Positions 33,186 to 45,525 of a stretch of DNA of 64,000 nucleotides are shown in pieces. The stretch's first letter is position 1; each line of letters starts with the position of its first letter. The notes beneath the pieces are model-generated. The model did no database searches. It saw only the letters and a list, made by a program, of their open reading frames with translations, and was not told the origin of the DNA. Source of the DNA: Neonectria sp. B-13 (lineage: Eukaryota; Ascomycota; Sordariomycetes; Hypocreales; Nectriaceae); assembly GCA_002682825.1 (NCBI GenBank), contig NOKP01000002.1:3723378-3787377 (forward strand), given 5' to 3'. Both the position numbers and the translations under genes were made by a program.

Positions 33186-35073
33186 ATGGATGCCCCTTCC
33201 CCGTACGTGCCCGCCACCCCCACTACGATTCCTGCGTGCTCGCCGAGCTTTGCGACGCTGCGACAGCCTGCGCGCGTCGAGCGTCGAGCGTCGAGCTTCG
33301 GGCTTGTCGGGATTTCCTCGCTGACAGAAGCCGCCTCTAGGACTATGGAGTTGAAGCAGAACACGACCATCATCGTGCTCGGCGCTTCCGGTGATCTTGC
33401 CAAAAAGAAGACCGTAGGAGCTCTCCCTCGAGGTACCCCACCCTTGCTCGCTGATGCTAATATGTGTGCTCTCAACAGTACCCCGCGCTCTTTGGCCTGG
33501 TGAGCTACCTCCCGCGACCACCGTGCAAGAGACGTCCCAGAAACTAACCGCATTGCCATTGTCCAGTACCGAAACCAGTTCCTCCCCAAGGATGTCAGGA
33601 TCGTCGGATATGCCCGCACCAAGATGGACCACGAGGAGTACCTCCGACGCATCAAGTCCTACATGAAGACCCCCACCAAGGAGTCGGAGCAGCAACTGGA
33701 GGAGTTCTGCAACCTTTGCACCTATGTCGCCGGCCAGTATGACAAGGACGAGGCCTTCCTCGTTTTGAACAAGCACTTGGAGGACATTGAGTCGGACCGA
33801 ACGGAGGGCCATCGTCTGTTCTACATGGCGCTGCCCCCCAGCGTCTTCACCATCGTCTCGCAGCACCTGAAGAAGTGCTGCTACCCCACCAAGGGTGTTG
33901 CTCGTGTCATTGTGCGTAACAGTGCGGTCGTTTTGATGAGCCCAACAGTACTGACACATTAAAAAAGGTCGAGAAGCCCTTTGGCAAGGATCTTGCCAGC
34001 TCCCGTGAGTTGCAGAAGTCGCTCGAGCCCGACTGGAATGAGCAGGAGCTCTTCCGAATCGACCACTACCTTGGCAAGGAAATGGTCAAGAACATCCTGA
34101 TCCTGCGATTTGGCAACTCTTTCTTGGGTGCAACCTGGAACCGTCACCACATTGACAACGTTCAGATCTCTTTCAAAGAGCCCTTCGGCACCGAGGGTCG
34201 GGGTGGCTACTTTGATGAGTTCGGCATCATCCGAGATGTCATGCAGAACCATTTGCTTCAGGTTCTCACCTTGCTTGCCATGGAGAGGCCCATCTCCTTC
34301 AACGCCGAAGACATTCGTGATGAGAAGGTTCGTGTCCTTCGCGCCATCTCTGCGATTGAGCCCAAGAACGTCATCATTGGCCAGTATGGCAAGTCTCTGG
34401 ACGGCAGCAAGCCTGGCTACCGAGAGGATGAGACTGTCCCCAGAGAGTCGCGATGCCCCACCTTCTGCGCCATGGTTGCTTACATCAAGAACGAGCGATG
34501 GGACGGCGTTCCCTTCATCATCAAGGCCGGTAAGGCGCTCAACGAGCAAAAGACCGAGATCCGAATTCAGTTTAAGGACGTCACCTCGGGCATTTTTAAG
34601 GACATTCCCCGAAACGAGCTTGTTATGCGCATTCAGCCCAACGAGAGTGTCTACATTAAGATGAACTCTAAGCTGCCCGGCCTGAGCATGCAGACCGTCG
34701 TCACCGAGCTCGACTTGACTTACCGCCGACGATTCTCCGACCTCAAGATTCCTGAGGCTTACGAGTCTCTTGTCCTGGATTGCTTGAAGGGCGATCAGTC
34801 TAACTTTGTGCGTGATGACGAGCTGGACGCCAGCTGGAGAATCTTCACCCCCCTGCTCCACTACCTAGACGATAACAAGGAGATCATCCCCATGGAGTAC
34901 CCTTACGGTATGCATTCCCTCTAATTTTGTGATTCTCTTTATACTGATACCCACACGCAGGATCTCGTGGCCCCGCTGTCCTGGATGACTTCACGGCTTC
35001 GTATGGCTACAAGTTCAGCGACGCCGCCGGCTACCAGTGGCCCACCACCACTGCCACCCCAAACAAGTTGTAA
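33186..35073 (+). CDS. zwf1: glucose-6-phosphate 1-dehydrogenase
   Basis: Five exons (33186-33413, 33479-33499, 33567-33911, 33968-34907, 34961-35073) encode 548 residues. It catalyses the first, NADPH-producing step of the oxidative pentose phosphate pathway. The dinucleotide motif GASGDLAKKK is at 66-75, VEKPFGKDL at 199-207 and the catalytic RIDHYLGKE at 228-236; the end, TTTATPNKL, is typical of fungal enzymes. Exon 2 is only 21 nt (YPALFGL). The start at 33186 has a near-perfect context (CCGCCATGG) but gives about 50 extra residues before MELKQNT; an internal ATG at 33345 would give 495 residues, close to the usual length of about 500. The frame is also open upstream of 33186, so the start is the uncertain part. 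Confidence 0.95.
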
Positions 35074-36235
35074 GTACCGCGAGCCGACATCGCGCATGAT
35101 CGGCTTTGGGGATTAGCACGACTGGAGGATCAATTTGAGTAACACTACTCTCCAGTTAATGCCACATGGCATCCGGTAACGCGCACGATCGATCACGCAC
35201 CATGAACTTCAGTGCTTTTAACGACGAGGCACCAAAGATGACAAATGATGATATAAAAAGATGAGAAAACGGAGGGTTCTGGCGAGCTGTTTGGCAATTG
35301 CTTTTGAGGATTTTATTAGATGTATCTGTGTTGCGCTTACTTTGCTCGGACCATGCAAGATTGGTGGTGTAAAGTAAAAAGATTTCCAACCTCAGTCTAG
35401 GAACTGTAATTGCAAAACCCCCGTTCTTTGAAGCAAAGTTCAAAAGAGAAATTCACGGTACTCCATTTTGAAGTCGGTTGCACTCCCTCATAAGCACCCG
35501 TTAGCGTCCATGAAGCTTGACTGGTGGTTCCTCCATCTCGCTGACATAAGCACCGGCCTAGTTGCCGCAATTCAAGGTTTCAAGGTTCCCCCAAGTCCCC
35601 AAGTCCCCATTCTTCCTTTCCTTCGATTGCTTGGCCCGTGCACGCAGTCTCACATGACCGAGACGGTTTCCCCGGTGTTGTACCTCGATTGTCCTTCAGT
35701 CGGTACCAGAAAATCGTCAAAGGCTGCCCTGCGCATAACGATCACCCGCATCTCACTCTCCTTTCATCAATATCGCGTTGTCGCGTCTCCAGTCGCTTCG
35801 CTCCTCCTCCAACCCGACAATAAAGGCCATCGCAAGTGCCTACCCGACCCCCATTTTCGAGCGCTCTCGTCGCGCCCTCCCCCGTGTCCTCGAAAGATCC
35901 TCGTTTTCGCCGCCCCAACTCGATTCATCGCCACGCAAACAAAGCCCCTACCGCAGACCACACCCACAAAGAGGATACGGGCGGCGTACCAGTATATTGT
36001 TTCTCTATAGGTGTCACTGCTCTTTCCTCCTGCGCCATTGTTGTGTGCTTGGTGCATGCGACCCCGACTGCCATGCAGCAGCACCGAGTTGGTCCCTAGA
36101 GATCTCCGTCTTTCTCTTCATGACACACAGACGCGGGTAATCGAAACGACTAGTTACGTCTGCCACGCCTTCGGGGACGAGAAGCGCTGGACTGTCTGCC
36201 TCTAGGAGCACCCGGATCACGGAAGAGATAGTTGG
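35074..36235. other. intergenic region between G6PDH and MED14
   Basis: The first part is likely the G6PDH 3' UTR. From about 35.7 kb the plus strand is C/T-rich, consistent with the MED14 leader. Open frames such as 35468-36010 have no family resemblance. Confidence 0.5.
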
Positions 36236-39200
36236 ATGCCGGGCGTTATCAACATGGAGAATGGCGGCCAGAATGGCGCGCTCACCAACCACGACAGAGA
36301 TTCGAAGCTCAACGGGGTAAACGGTACAGGCACCGAAGGACAGCAAAATGCAGTGGACAAGGGCAAAGCCGCGCTCGGCGGCGATAGTGGTGGCAGTGCG
36401 GTCAATGGAAACGGTCCAGAGACGACTAGCCCGCGGCAACAACAACCCCCTTCAGCCCACGAGTCGACCGAGACACCAACAAGAATGAACGACCTACCTG
36501 ATGAAATTATTCACATCACGCAGGGCTTCATTCCCATTTCACTTCTCCTTACACGACTTGCTCAAACGACGCACAACTCCCTTCAGGACAAGATCGCGGA
36601 TCTAGTAAAGATGCCCATTCCCGCAAATGCTCTGAACGGAAACTCTCTCCTCCCGGCCAATATCCCCGACGACTCGTCAAACGAAAATCTTAGAAAGAAG
36701 GCGTCAATACTCAACTTTACCCAGGATATGCACGCCAAATGGGTCAAGGCTCTTGTCATCACCGAATGGAGCAGGAAGTCTGAGATGGTCAGCAAGCTCA
36801 TTGACCTGAAATTCCACATCGATCAGCAGCGAATTCTTTTCGATGCGGCCCTGGACAACATTGTTAATGTCAAGCGGGATTTGACTTTTGCCCGCATGCC
36901 CAGCCCCGATCTGAAGACAGCCCTACAGGTTCTTTCAACCGGAAAAGCTCACTGGATGCCTGATGTAGGTGCTAAAGATTCCATCACAGAAGCGCGAACT
37001 AACCTTTTCAATAGCTTCAGTACATTGAGCCGCCACCATTAACGTCGGATGAGCAAATCAAATGGATGAATGATCTCAACACTCTATTATCTCTTCGATT
37101 GAACCTAGAGGACTTCGACAAGATTCCCTATCATTTCCGGAATTATGAGATTGATTCTGGCCGAGTCACCTTCAAAGTCCCTGGCGAATTCGAAGTCGAC
37201 CTCACTATTGCAGACGAAGATTTTGAGAAGCAGTTTTGGTTCATCGATTTCAGATTCATCTTTACCCCCTCCGCAGCAGCACTACCCGAATCACTCAAAA
37301 ACTACTTGGAAGCATACGTCAATGACGTTCTTAGCAAGGACGGCTTGGCTGGCTGTTATCAGTTCCTTCACGAATTTGTACTCACCCACAAGCTGAACGA
37401 GCTGAAGCGTCAAGCTATCCAGTTAAGCAAGAATGCTTGGACTGGGACACTGATGGTCGAGCCGCTGAACCGAGCTCTGGCAATCCAATATTGGACTTCT
37501 CGGACTCCTCCCAACAGCCCAAAAAGCTGGGTTTTGATTGCGGTGAACAGCGGTCGGAAACAGACCAGTCATCCGAATCCAAAAGCGTCGAGCTACTTGA
37601 CCGCGAAGTGGTATCGAGACAACAAAGAGGTCAAGGATGTGGACATTCCACTAGATGTCGAAAAGCTTTCAGCAGAGACGCTCCTCCGAACTGTTGTCGG
37701 TCGCCATATCGACCACATCCTCAGCAGTATTCACAACAAGCTTCAAATGGCCGCGCGATTCCGCAAACGTGAGGCCGGCATGGTCTTGCGTGTTTCCCAA
37801 TCTGATCCGGGGGCCTCCTCCTTGACCATGCATGTTGGATATAGCGACAGCGCATCTTTACTAATGGAACCCACCACGGGTTTATTTGCTGTCAAGCCGC
37901 ACTCGAAGTTCACGATTCAGGCCGAACATCAGCTCAACAATGGAAAGAATCCGGAAGAAGATGGTGTGTCGTGTTTGGAAAGCGTCAGATGTGGGTTCAT
38001 GGAAGATGAACTCAACCGCCGAGGAAGCACCATGGGATGGAGCTCGAAGAAGTGCCCCCTCAACAACGAGGAGCTCCGATCTGTCGTCAAAACTAGAGAA
38101 TGGACCAGGACCATTTGGCTTCAGAGAGATGGATGGGAGCCAAACTGGTTTGTTATGGTGATGCTTAGCCTCAGCGGTGACGAGTGGTGGCTTCTCGAGG
38201 TGTAAGTGTCCATCAATCAACTGAAGATGTCTATCTTGCTAACGCTTTTTCCAGGAACCGCAATGTCCCGAACCACGCTCCAAGGTTCCAAGCCAGGCTG
38301 CCCCTGAATAAGGGACACCCTGATCTATGTGATGCCTTCTGGAACAATTTGACATTATTTGCCACTGGCATGATCGCCCAGTCGGTGGATATGCGCGAGC
38401 TTCATCGAAATCACATTAAGAGCAGACCAAATGGAAGTAGGAATTGGGCGCTCCCGCAGCAAGTCCGACTCCCCTCCATTGAGATTGCTCTCTCAGGCAT
38501 CTTCCCAGCCATGGTGTTGGACAGTGTGGAAAAGGACACGCCTAAGGACTCGAATGAGCAGGCCAACATCGTTGGCGAGAACACAGAGCTCGCGTCTATT
38601 GTGCGACCACCCACGGGACTGAATGTCATCCCGTCGACACAGCAACCCTGGGCGAATGACATTGTGGCAATCAAGTTTAAGGATGTCCAGCCTCCAAGAA
38701 AAACGCCAGCACCTCACGAGGGCGCTATATCTGACACCCCCCTGATGTGTGTATCTGATGCCATCATCAGAGTCCGCAAGCCGGGAAAGTTTGCGGCATT
38801 GAAGGGGATGGTCGACCGCGACGTCTCGTACAATCCGCAGAAGGGCGAGTTCTGTCTGCGCATACATCATGGTATCGGGCAACCGTTACTATCTACTCTA
38901 AAGTCTCGCGTCAAGGCTGTCGATCGATTTGTCAACTTCTTAGAATCAATGGACAAGGCGAAGGGGACCATTCAAAGCGAGTCGGTGACTTTGAGGCAAG
39001 TCATCTTCTCGTACACCGAGCTGGTCCAAGACTTAAACGACAACGCCACGGAGTCACAACAACGGTGGAAAGTGTTGCTGGATCTTTCCAAGGACAACAT
39101 TGACGTAAAACTCGAAAAAGGCAATCCACATCTGAGGGTTGTCGATCTCATGCAGAGCCTCGTAAATAGCCAGGGCGGCATCGAGGCCCTGATGGTCTGG

Positions 39201-39659
39201 CTGCCAGTATCTCTGCCTGCCTTGGGGGCAATTGAGAGAATGGAAACAGCTTGGGCGGGTATTCAAGCCCAGCTACATGGACAGGTCGAATTCTCCATGA
39301 AGACGATCGATTGGATGAGCATTCGGTACACGCTGGCAGCGCCAGGCGGTGCCTTCCAGCAGCCGAATCGACAACTCACTCTCGAGATTCGAATGAAGGT
39401 CCGCCGCGGCGAGCCTTGGTGGCACGTCTGGTGTTCCAACTCGGGAACGAGCCCTCTCCCCGACGACGAGTACACAGCAGCGCTCAAGCCGATCTGGGAG
39501 GGCAAGGGCGAAGACTGGCACGGCCTCACGTCGAGCGCTGCTGCGAAGCCTAACAAGGGCGTCGTGAACATGCTGATGGCCATCGACGACGCAATCAGGC
39601 CGCTGGCTGGCGTGTCCGCTGGCCGAGATGACGGTTCTCAGGTCGTGGTCATAGACTAG
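36236..39659 (+). CDS. MED14: Mediator complex subunit 14 (Med14/Rgr1)
   Basis: Three exons (36236-36964, 37015-38201, 38255-39659) with introns of 50 and 53 nt encode 1106 residues. Residues 1-84 are a Gly/Asn/Ser-rich tail. From residue 85 the Med14 N-terminal domain begins (LPDEIIHITQGFIPISLLLTRL) and continues through GKAHWMPD, joined by the first splice to LQYIEPPPLT, a conserved stretch of fungal Med14. The second splice joins LLEV to NRNVP. Med14 is the backbone that links head, middle and tail of Mediator, bridging activators and RNA polymerase II. Length fits fungal homologues. A second ATG at 36254 is a possible start. Confidence 0.93.
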
Positions 39660-40116
39660 GGGTCGGCTGTAAAGCGACCTGTGTATGCTTGAAGGAGAGC
39701 GGCGAAACGGTCCAGCGTGGGGGCGGTTGTGTTTTGAAAACTTAATGATACCTCCAATGAAGAACATTGATTTTTTTCTAGATTTTGACGACAATGGTTG
39801 GTGAATCTATTCTTGGTTGTCGTGGCATCTGCCCGTAAAACTTTTGTATTCCCAACCCCATCATCAACCACCTCGGGGGCTTAGACGGCCTGGCGCATTC
39901 CCCACGATAGAAATGCCCTTATAGACATACATCTTTGCATCTAGACTAATATACAACAAGTTGAGATTGACACTCCAGGATTTGGGTTGAGAAGTCCTCT
40001 CCTTTTCTCTCCCTCTCTCTATCTGCTTAAAGCCATTACCCCTTTTCTTTTTTGTCTACTTCATCCGCTCTGGCCACATGAATCTAAAGCTCTTTACGAC
40101 GACGCAAACTCCACCA
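39660..40116. other. convergent intergenic region, MED14 and HEM14
   Basis: The 457 bp between the two stop codons should hold both 3' UTRs. It is A/T- and pyrimidine-rich with no coding signal. Confidence 0.55.
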
Positions 40117-42080
40117 TCACTTGAGATTCCGCACAGGGATGTCGGCTAGGTCCATGACCAGGAACTGACTTTCGGTTGAAGCCAGTTCCTCGAGGCCGGT
40201 CTTGTCCAGCCAATCCTTGCCGGCGGCCACCCCGGTGGCGACGTCGTAGCCGGCGCGCAGGGCAGCGACAGCACCGATGCGCGTGTAAGAACCGCCGGCG
40301 ACGGCGAGACGCCCCTTGAAGGCGTCGACAAGCTCGGCGTGGACGGTGCGCATGCGCTCCTCGTGGCCGACGTAGTGCTGCGGGATGCACTGCTTGGCGA
40401 GGCGGGCAACGGCGTAGCACGGCGCGTCGCGGCGGATGCCGAGGTGACGCTCCAGCAGGGTGCGGGCCTGGAGGATGGCGTCAGCCTCGGAGGGCGGCGC
40501 GGCACCGGGCTGTTCGTAGTGGTGGCCGCCCATGAGGACGAAGAGCTTGGTGCCGGCGGGCTCGTCGGGGCCGCGCTTCTGGACGTCCGAGTCAAAGAAG
40601 ACGCCGAGGGCCTTCTCCGGGTTCTGCTCGTCCGGAACGGTGCGCGGGATGAGGTAGCCGAAGCCCGGGGGCTTGAGGTCTTCCTCGGGGAACCAGAGGT
40701 TGACGGTCATGATGTCGACCGAGTGCGACTTGGCGAGGGCGGGCAGTTCTCGAGTGGTCCCGGCGAGGTGCTCGGCCGAGATGGTCGAGATGACCTTGTC
40801 GTACATATCAGGAGAAATTCCCTTGCTCTTCGAGCCGTTGATCTACAAAGGAGTACGCGGTTCATTTAGTAAGCTGCCTTTCAAGCCCCGTTGGTGCTGT
40901 CTTGGCTGGGAGTATCCTTACCTTCACCTTGTCTCTGGTTACGTCGTACTTGACCGAGTTGATGCGCGTGTTCAGCTTGATGGTAACATTGGGCTGCTCC
41001 CTAAGCGCGGCTGCCAGGGCGTCGGGCAACGACTGCATGCCCGCGATCCCGAAATCGAGCAGGGCGCCCTTGGGCTCCACGGCCATCTTCTGGATCTGCT
41101 TGTCTTGGCCCAGGGTGCTGATGAGGACGCTCTCGGCCGGCGGCATGGGACGGCTCTGGTAGCCAAGGTTGGGCAGATACCATCCATAGTACACGCGGTC
41201 CAGGACGCTCTTGGCACTGAGCTTGTCGATGTCACCGCCGTAGATGCCGTGTACCATGGCCGAGGCCATGGTGGCAGGGCCGTTACGGCTGTTGCTCAGT
41301 TCGTATATCCACTCGGAGATGGACGGGTCGTTTTTGGGGTCGACCTTGCCCTTGGAGCCCAGCGTGGACTTCCACAGCAGAGTGAGGGCGGCGGGGATGT
41401 TCTGCAGGTAGACGTCCTCCTTCAAGGCGTCGAAGATGTTGATTGCCGGCGGGAGCGGCACCAGGTGGTCGGGGTAGTAGATGTAGCGCGGCCTGCTCGG
41501 GGGCGATCTCAGGTCGAGGCCGAGATCCAGAGCCTGGACGGATTTCGAGAATGTCAGTGAGGAGCAAGATAGGATAACGGGGAAGACTGCAGAGGGGCAT
41601 TCGCACCAGATCATACAGCACGAGGTCATCGTAGCGCCATGTGTTGCCGTGCAGCGACGTCAGCGACCGCGGCCCGCGCTCGAACAGAACAGTGCCCTTC
41701 TTGCCGCCGACATCGACGGGGTGCCGTTCGGTCCGGATCCATCCGCCCAGTCGGTCGCTGGCCTCGTAGAGGGTGATCTTGGATGTGGGCGGCAGCTTCT
41801 TGGCGAGGTAGTAGGCGGTGGTGAGGCCGGTCAAGCCGCCACCGATGACGGCGATTTCGGCCTTGGCCGGGGGGGTCGAGGCGTAGGACCGTCGGCCGCG
41901 GCAGGTCCGGTCGGCGAGAGGGAGCAGGGGCCTGGCCAAGGTGGTGATGGCGGCGTTGGTGGTGAGGTGGCGGCGCGCGGGACAGCAATTGAGGCGGCGG
42001 GAGACGACCTGGCGCGAGGCGGAGCGCGCGGCCGAGCTCAGCAGAGCAATGGCCGCGGATTGCGTATTCCTGCGGCCCAT
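40117..42080 (-). CDS. HEM14: protoporphyrinogen oxidase (mitochondrial, heme synthesis)
   Basis: Three exons on the minus strand (42080-41607, 41533-40922, 40842-40117) with introns of 73 and 79 nt encode 603 residues. Residues 1 to about 70 are rich in Arg, Ser and Ala and lack acidic residues, as expected for a mitochondrial presequence. The FAD-binding motif AVIGGGLTGLTTAYYL follows at 77-92, then the DRLGGWIRT segment and family blocks ending near TRIGAVAALRAGYDVATGV. The enzyme oxidises protoporphyrinogen IX to protoporphyrin IX on the inner mitochondrial membrane. All splice joins are in frame and the length is normal for fungal enzymes. Confidence 0.93.
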
Positions 42081-42973
42081 GTCGACGGATCAATTGCGCA
42101 TGGCCGAGTTGCGGGAGGGAGAACGGTCAAACGGTTTGAGGGTTGCAAGTGGGCGGCTTTGGCCATGTCCCGCCTTCTGGCAATGGTACTAAGGTGGCAC
42201 GAGCCGGCATTATCCGTGCACTATGACATAGCAGCCGATGATGACTCTGACATTTTTATGCTCAACAACTGTGTATTAATTAAAGTAGTGCGAATCATAT
42301 ATAGAATAGGCAGCTTTATCAGCAGGAAGTTGGATTGAAGGACTCGATCGTTGAATCGCTTTTGGAGCATACTCGCCAAGTTCGAAGAGCATGATTACAC
42401 ATCCCCACACCTTATAACTAACTATCTTATACCTCAAGTAATGAAAACGAATTGGACTTTTGAAACCTCCCGCCAGCCACGTCACGAGCAGCTAACCACA
42501 GACAAAGAAATGGGGCCAAATACGGACAACCGTCAAGGGGTGTTGCGACTAATTGTAATTCTGAATAAACCATCGATGAGGCTTCGCATGGGCCAGCTTC
42601 TCAACTGTCCAAGATTACTTAGTGAACATGCACTTCTCAGAGAAACTTGTGTACTTTTTNNNNNNNNNNNNNNNNNNNNNNNNNNNNNNNNNNNNNNNNN
42701 NNNNNNNNNNNNNNNNNNNNNNNNNNNNNNNNNNNNNNNNNNNNNNNNNNNNNNNNNNNGCCCCCCCCCCCCCCCCACTCCAAACGCCCTTCCACGCTCT
42801 GCCTCCCCAGCCAAGGACATTGGAAATCCACCATAAAAGTACATGTCCATCATTCACGAATACAGGTTCCCGTCGTGACCCGACTCAACCCTGCCTTGCC
42901 TTGCGTAGCCCTGTCCTGGAGACCACATATTCCTTTTTGTCTCCCCTAGCCCTCCACTGTTTCGTCCCCTCCT
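42081..42973. other. intergenic region holding the assembly gap
   Basis: This separates the HEM14 start and the NAB2 stop. It is AT-rich up to the gap. No gene is seen, but 100 or more bases are unknown. Confidence 0.5.
42660..42759. other. assembly gap, 100 N, followed by a 16-C run
   Basis: Exactly 100 N are present, which is a common placeholder for a gap of unknown length. The right flank starts with G and 16 consecutive C (42761-42776), a likely cause of the break. The two flanks may not be adjacent in the genome. Confidence 0.97.
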
Positions 42974-44590
42974 TCAAACAATAACCTCGGTGTCCTGCAC
43001 AGCATGTTCCTGCTTAATTCCCTCCTCCTCCTCCGGCTTGATAAGCTCCTCATCCGCTTGGTCGTCCACAAACTTTCTCTCACTAACGTGCTCTTCGCCT
43101 CCTTCAGCTGTCCAGACCTTATCCTTGAACCCTCCCTGCTGGCCCACCTCGTGCGCGAAAGCGCAGTTGGGGTTAAGACACGGGTTGAACTTGCACTTGG
43201 TGCTGACGTGGGTGAACTTGCAGTTGGATGTCGTGCAGTCCGCACCATTTCGGCACAAGGGCATCGACGGGTGCTTGAAGGGGCACCGGGGGTTCTGGCA
43301 GTTGGGGAAGAACTTGCAGTCCTGCACGCTCTGGTGGGCAATCCTGGCCCCTGGCGATGGGTGTCGGCCGACACATTTGCGGTTCTTGCACGCAGCGCCA
43401 AAGCTGCAGATGTCATTGGGGTCGATGGTGGCACCCGGGGGCGCGGCCGGCGACTGGTGAGCGAACTTGCAGTCCTTGTTGGTGCAGCTCAGGTTGAATT
43501 TGCAGACCGTGTCGTCAAGGTTGTTTTCACGCTTGCCTCCAGACATGTCGACATCTTCGCCGCCCTCCGCCTCGCTTGCAGGCTTGTTGGTATCTTGCCT
43601 GTTGCTTTGGCTCTGGCTCTGGCTCTGGTTCTGGTTCTGGTTCTGACCTCTGCGGAAGTTGTTCCGGTTGGGGTCTTGGACCCGGTCAAAGAGTGACTTT
43701 CCTCCGCCTCGGCGCTGCTGCCCAAACCCGGCTTGGTGGCCGCCACCGTTGGGGTTGCCATTGCCGCCGCCAGACATGAGCTGTTGTGATAGTTGGAACA
43801 TCATCTGGTTTTGTTGTTCTAGCATGGCAACGAGCTCCATCTGGTTAGGTTGGCCGCCCTGCATCATCCATTGTTGCGCCTGGGGACCACCTGCAGCCAT
43901 GCCGGCCAAGCCAGCCTGGATGTTGGCAGTACGGTTGTTGTTTCGAACGATTCCACCACGGCCTGTTCGGGGTCCGGTGGGTGGCGTGCGCCCATGGGTG
44001 TTGATGCGCTCACTTCCGGTCTGGCCTCGGACTCGGTGGAGGGCGCCTTCGCTGGAGCGGTCCATGGCCTTGTTCATTTGGCCAAACATGCGCTTATCTC
44101 GACCGCCTCGAGGGTTGCCGTTGCGCATTGAGCGGGGGCCAGTAGGTCTGTTCGAAAATGTTAGTCAGGGGTACACGGGTGTATCGGGAAACAACGAGAC
44201 GTACGCATTAAGTTCTGCCGCTTCTGCAAGGGCCTCTGCAGCAGACATATCTGTGTCCATGTCGCCAGCCATCGCGTCATCTTGGGGCGCTGCGGCCGCT
44301 GAATCATTGCCACCATTAAATTGTGTGTTGAGGGTCTCGATCTGTTGAAACAGCCACGTTGAGAACTCGTGTGCGGTTGTGTCATCAGGTCCGAGGCCCA
44401 GAAGTTCGCCTGAGATCTCTGCAGCAATCTGGTCTTGCGTCTTGCCATTGACGAGCATGAGGATGATGTACTCGGCCAGGGCAGAGTCGTCGGCGCCACC
44501 AGTTCCCCATCCGACTTCGACGAGCTTTGGCTGGATAGCAACGGTGAGCGCTTCCGCCAGGGGCGTGTTGAGGCTTATTTCGACGGGCAT
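42974..44590 (-). CDS. NAB2: Nab2/ZC3H14-type poly(A) RNA-binding zinc finger protein
   Basis: Two exons on the minus strand (44590-44205 and 44147-42974) with a 57-nt intron encode 519 residues. The N-terminal region, about residues 1-100, looks like the helical Nab2 N-terminal domain that contacts nuclear pore Mlp proteins. An Arg/Gly and Gln-rich linker follows, with Gln/Asn/Ser repeats at about 297-312. Five tandem CCCH fingers lie at about 344-359, 376-391, 406-421, 427-442 and 447-461; four are CX5CX4CX3H and the last CX4CX4CX3H, the spacing typical of Nab2. This family binds poly(A) and controls tail length and mRNA export. The start MPVEISLN was chosen; an upstream in-frame start at 44668 would add 26 residues. 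Confidence 0.9.
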
Positions 44591-44899
44591 TTTGAAGGTG
44601 AAAGAAGGGTTGCGAAAGGGACGCGGACTTTGGGTGGCGGATCGTATCGCCGCGAGCCTCGTCGACACTCAGGCTTTCAGAGACGCGTTTTTGGGCCGAA
44701 GCAATTCGCGTCGCGTATGGATGAAGTCGATCGCAGTGTCGCGGGGATCCTGTGTATAGATTCGCGCAGTCTCGTGGATTGTGAGATGGCGGGTCGTCTC
44801 ACGGGGGGGTGATAATGGAGCAAGCTTTGAAGTGGTTGAGGTGAGTTGGTAAAGCTCTGCCTGCGTCACGGAGAAGTCGAGAAGAATGGGTCGCATGGG

Positions 44900-44907
44900 T
44901 CACGTGA
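44900..44907. promoter_or_regulatory. E-box palindrome TCACGTGA upstream of NAB2
   Basis: A perfect 8-bp palindrome with the CACGTG core, about 310 bp before the NAB2 start. Cbf1/bHLH binding is only inferred from the motif. Confidence 0.35.
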
Positions 44908-45503
44908 TGGGCGCCATTTGTTCAACCGCGACTACGGGTTTTAGCACCTCCACCGCTACAACGGTCACTGTGATTCGCGGCCGGGGTGTGATTGTTCATC
45001 CTCAGATAAGGCCGTTCGTTGGTGTTCTGTCGGCGCCTTTTAGCCCTTGGGTCCTATGTTCGGACGAAAAGGGGTCCATGTGCTTTGTACGCGGCGGCTC
45101 AAATCAGCCAGAAGATTCTCGGTGACGGGCGAATCCTGTGGTAGAGGGATCTATCGGTGTGCGGCCGTCGCATTCTGGTGGGAACAAACGGGTCATTAGT
45201 CAGCCCGCGGGCGACTCGATGAACAACGGCAAGCCTTGTTTTTGGGGCATTCCACTGACATCACATCACATGCGCACTGTAGGCGGTAATTAGGTAGATC
45301 AGCTCAGCACTGGTGAAGAAGCGAAGGCACGGATAAAACGCTCCGTCAGCTATTCATAGCACAAACAATGGCTCAAAGAGTTTCCAAGTGACTCACAAAC
45401 AAACGGCACTACGAATAGACGCACTTGACCAAGCCGTGGACTTGGTGCCGTCGACTCTTCGAGTGAAAGCAGCCATATCGGGCGCGTCTCGGCAGTTTCC
45501 TTT

Positions 45504-45525
45504 GTACGGAGTACCGTGCGGAGTA
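45504..45525. repeat. GTACGGAGTACCGTGCGGAGTA motif cluster
   Basis: Tandem related copies of the intergenic motif. Fourteen bases from 45505 are identical to those at 25861-25874. A related GGTACTTCGTACACC is at 45877-45891. Confidence 0.6.

Noticed and set aside
33051..33959. 302-codon open frame on the minus strand
   Set aside because: It lies antisense to G6PDH exons and introns and has no family resemblance; it is a shadow of biased codon use.
33959..34861. 300-codon open frame on the minus strand
   Set aside because: It is antisense to the long G6PDH exon 4; the sense strand gives an unmistakable enzyme.
40673..41560. 295-codon open frame on the plus strand
   Set aside because: It is antisense to HEM14 and crosses one of its introns.
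43004..43696. 230-codon open frame on the plus strand
   Set aside because: It is antisense to the zinc finger region of NAB2.
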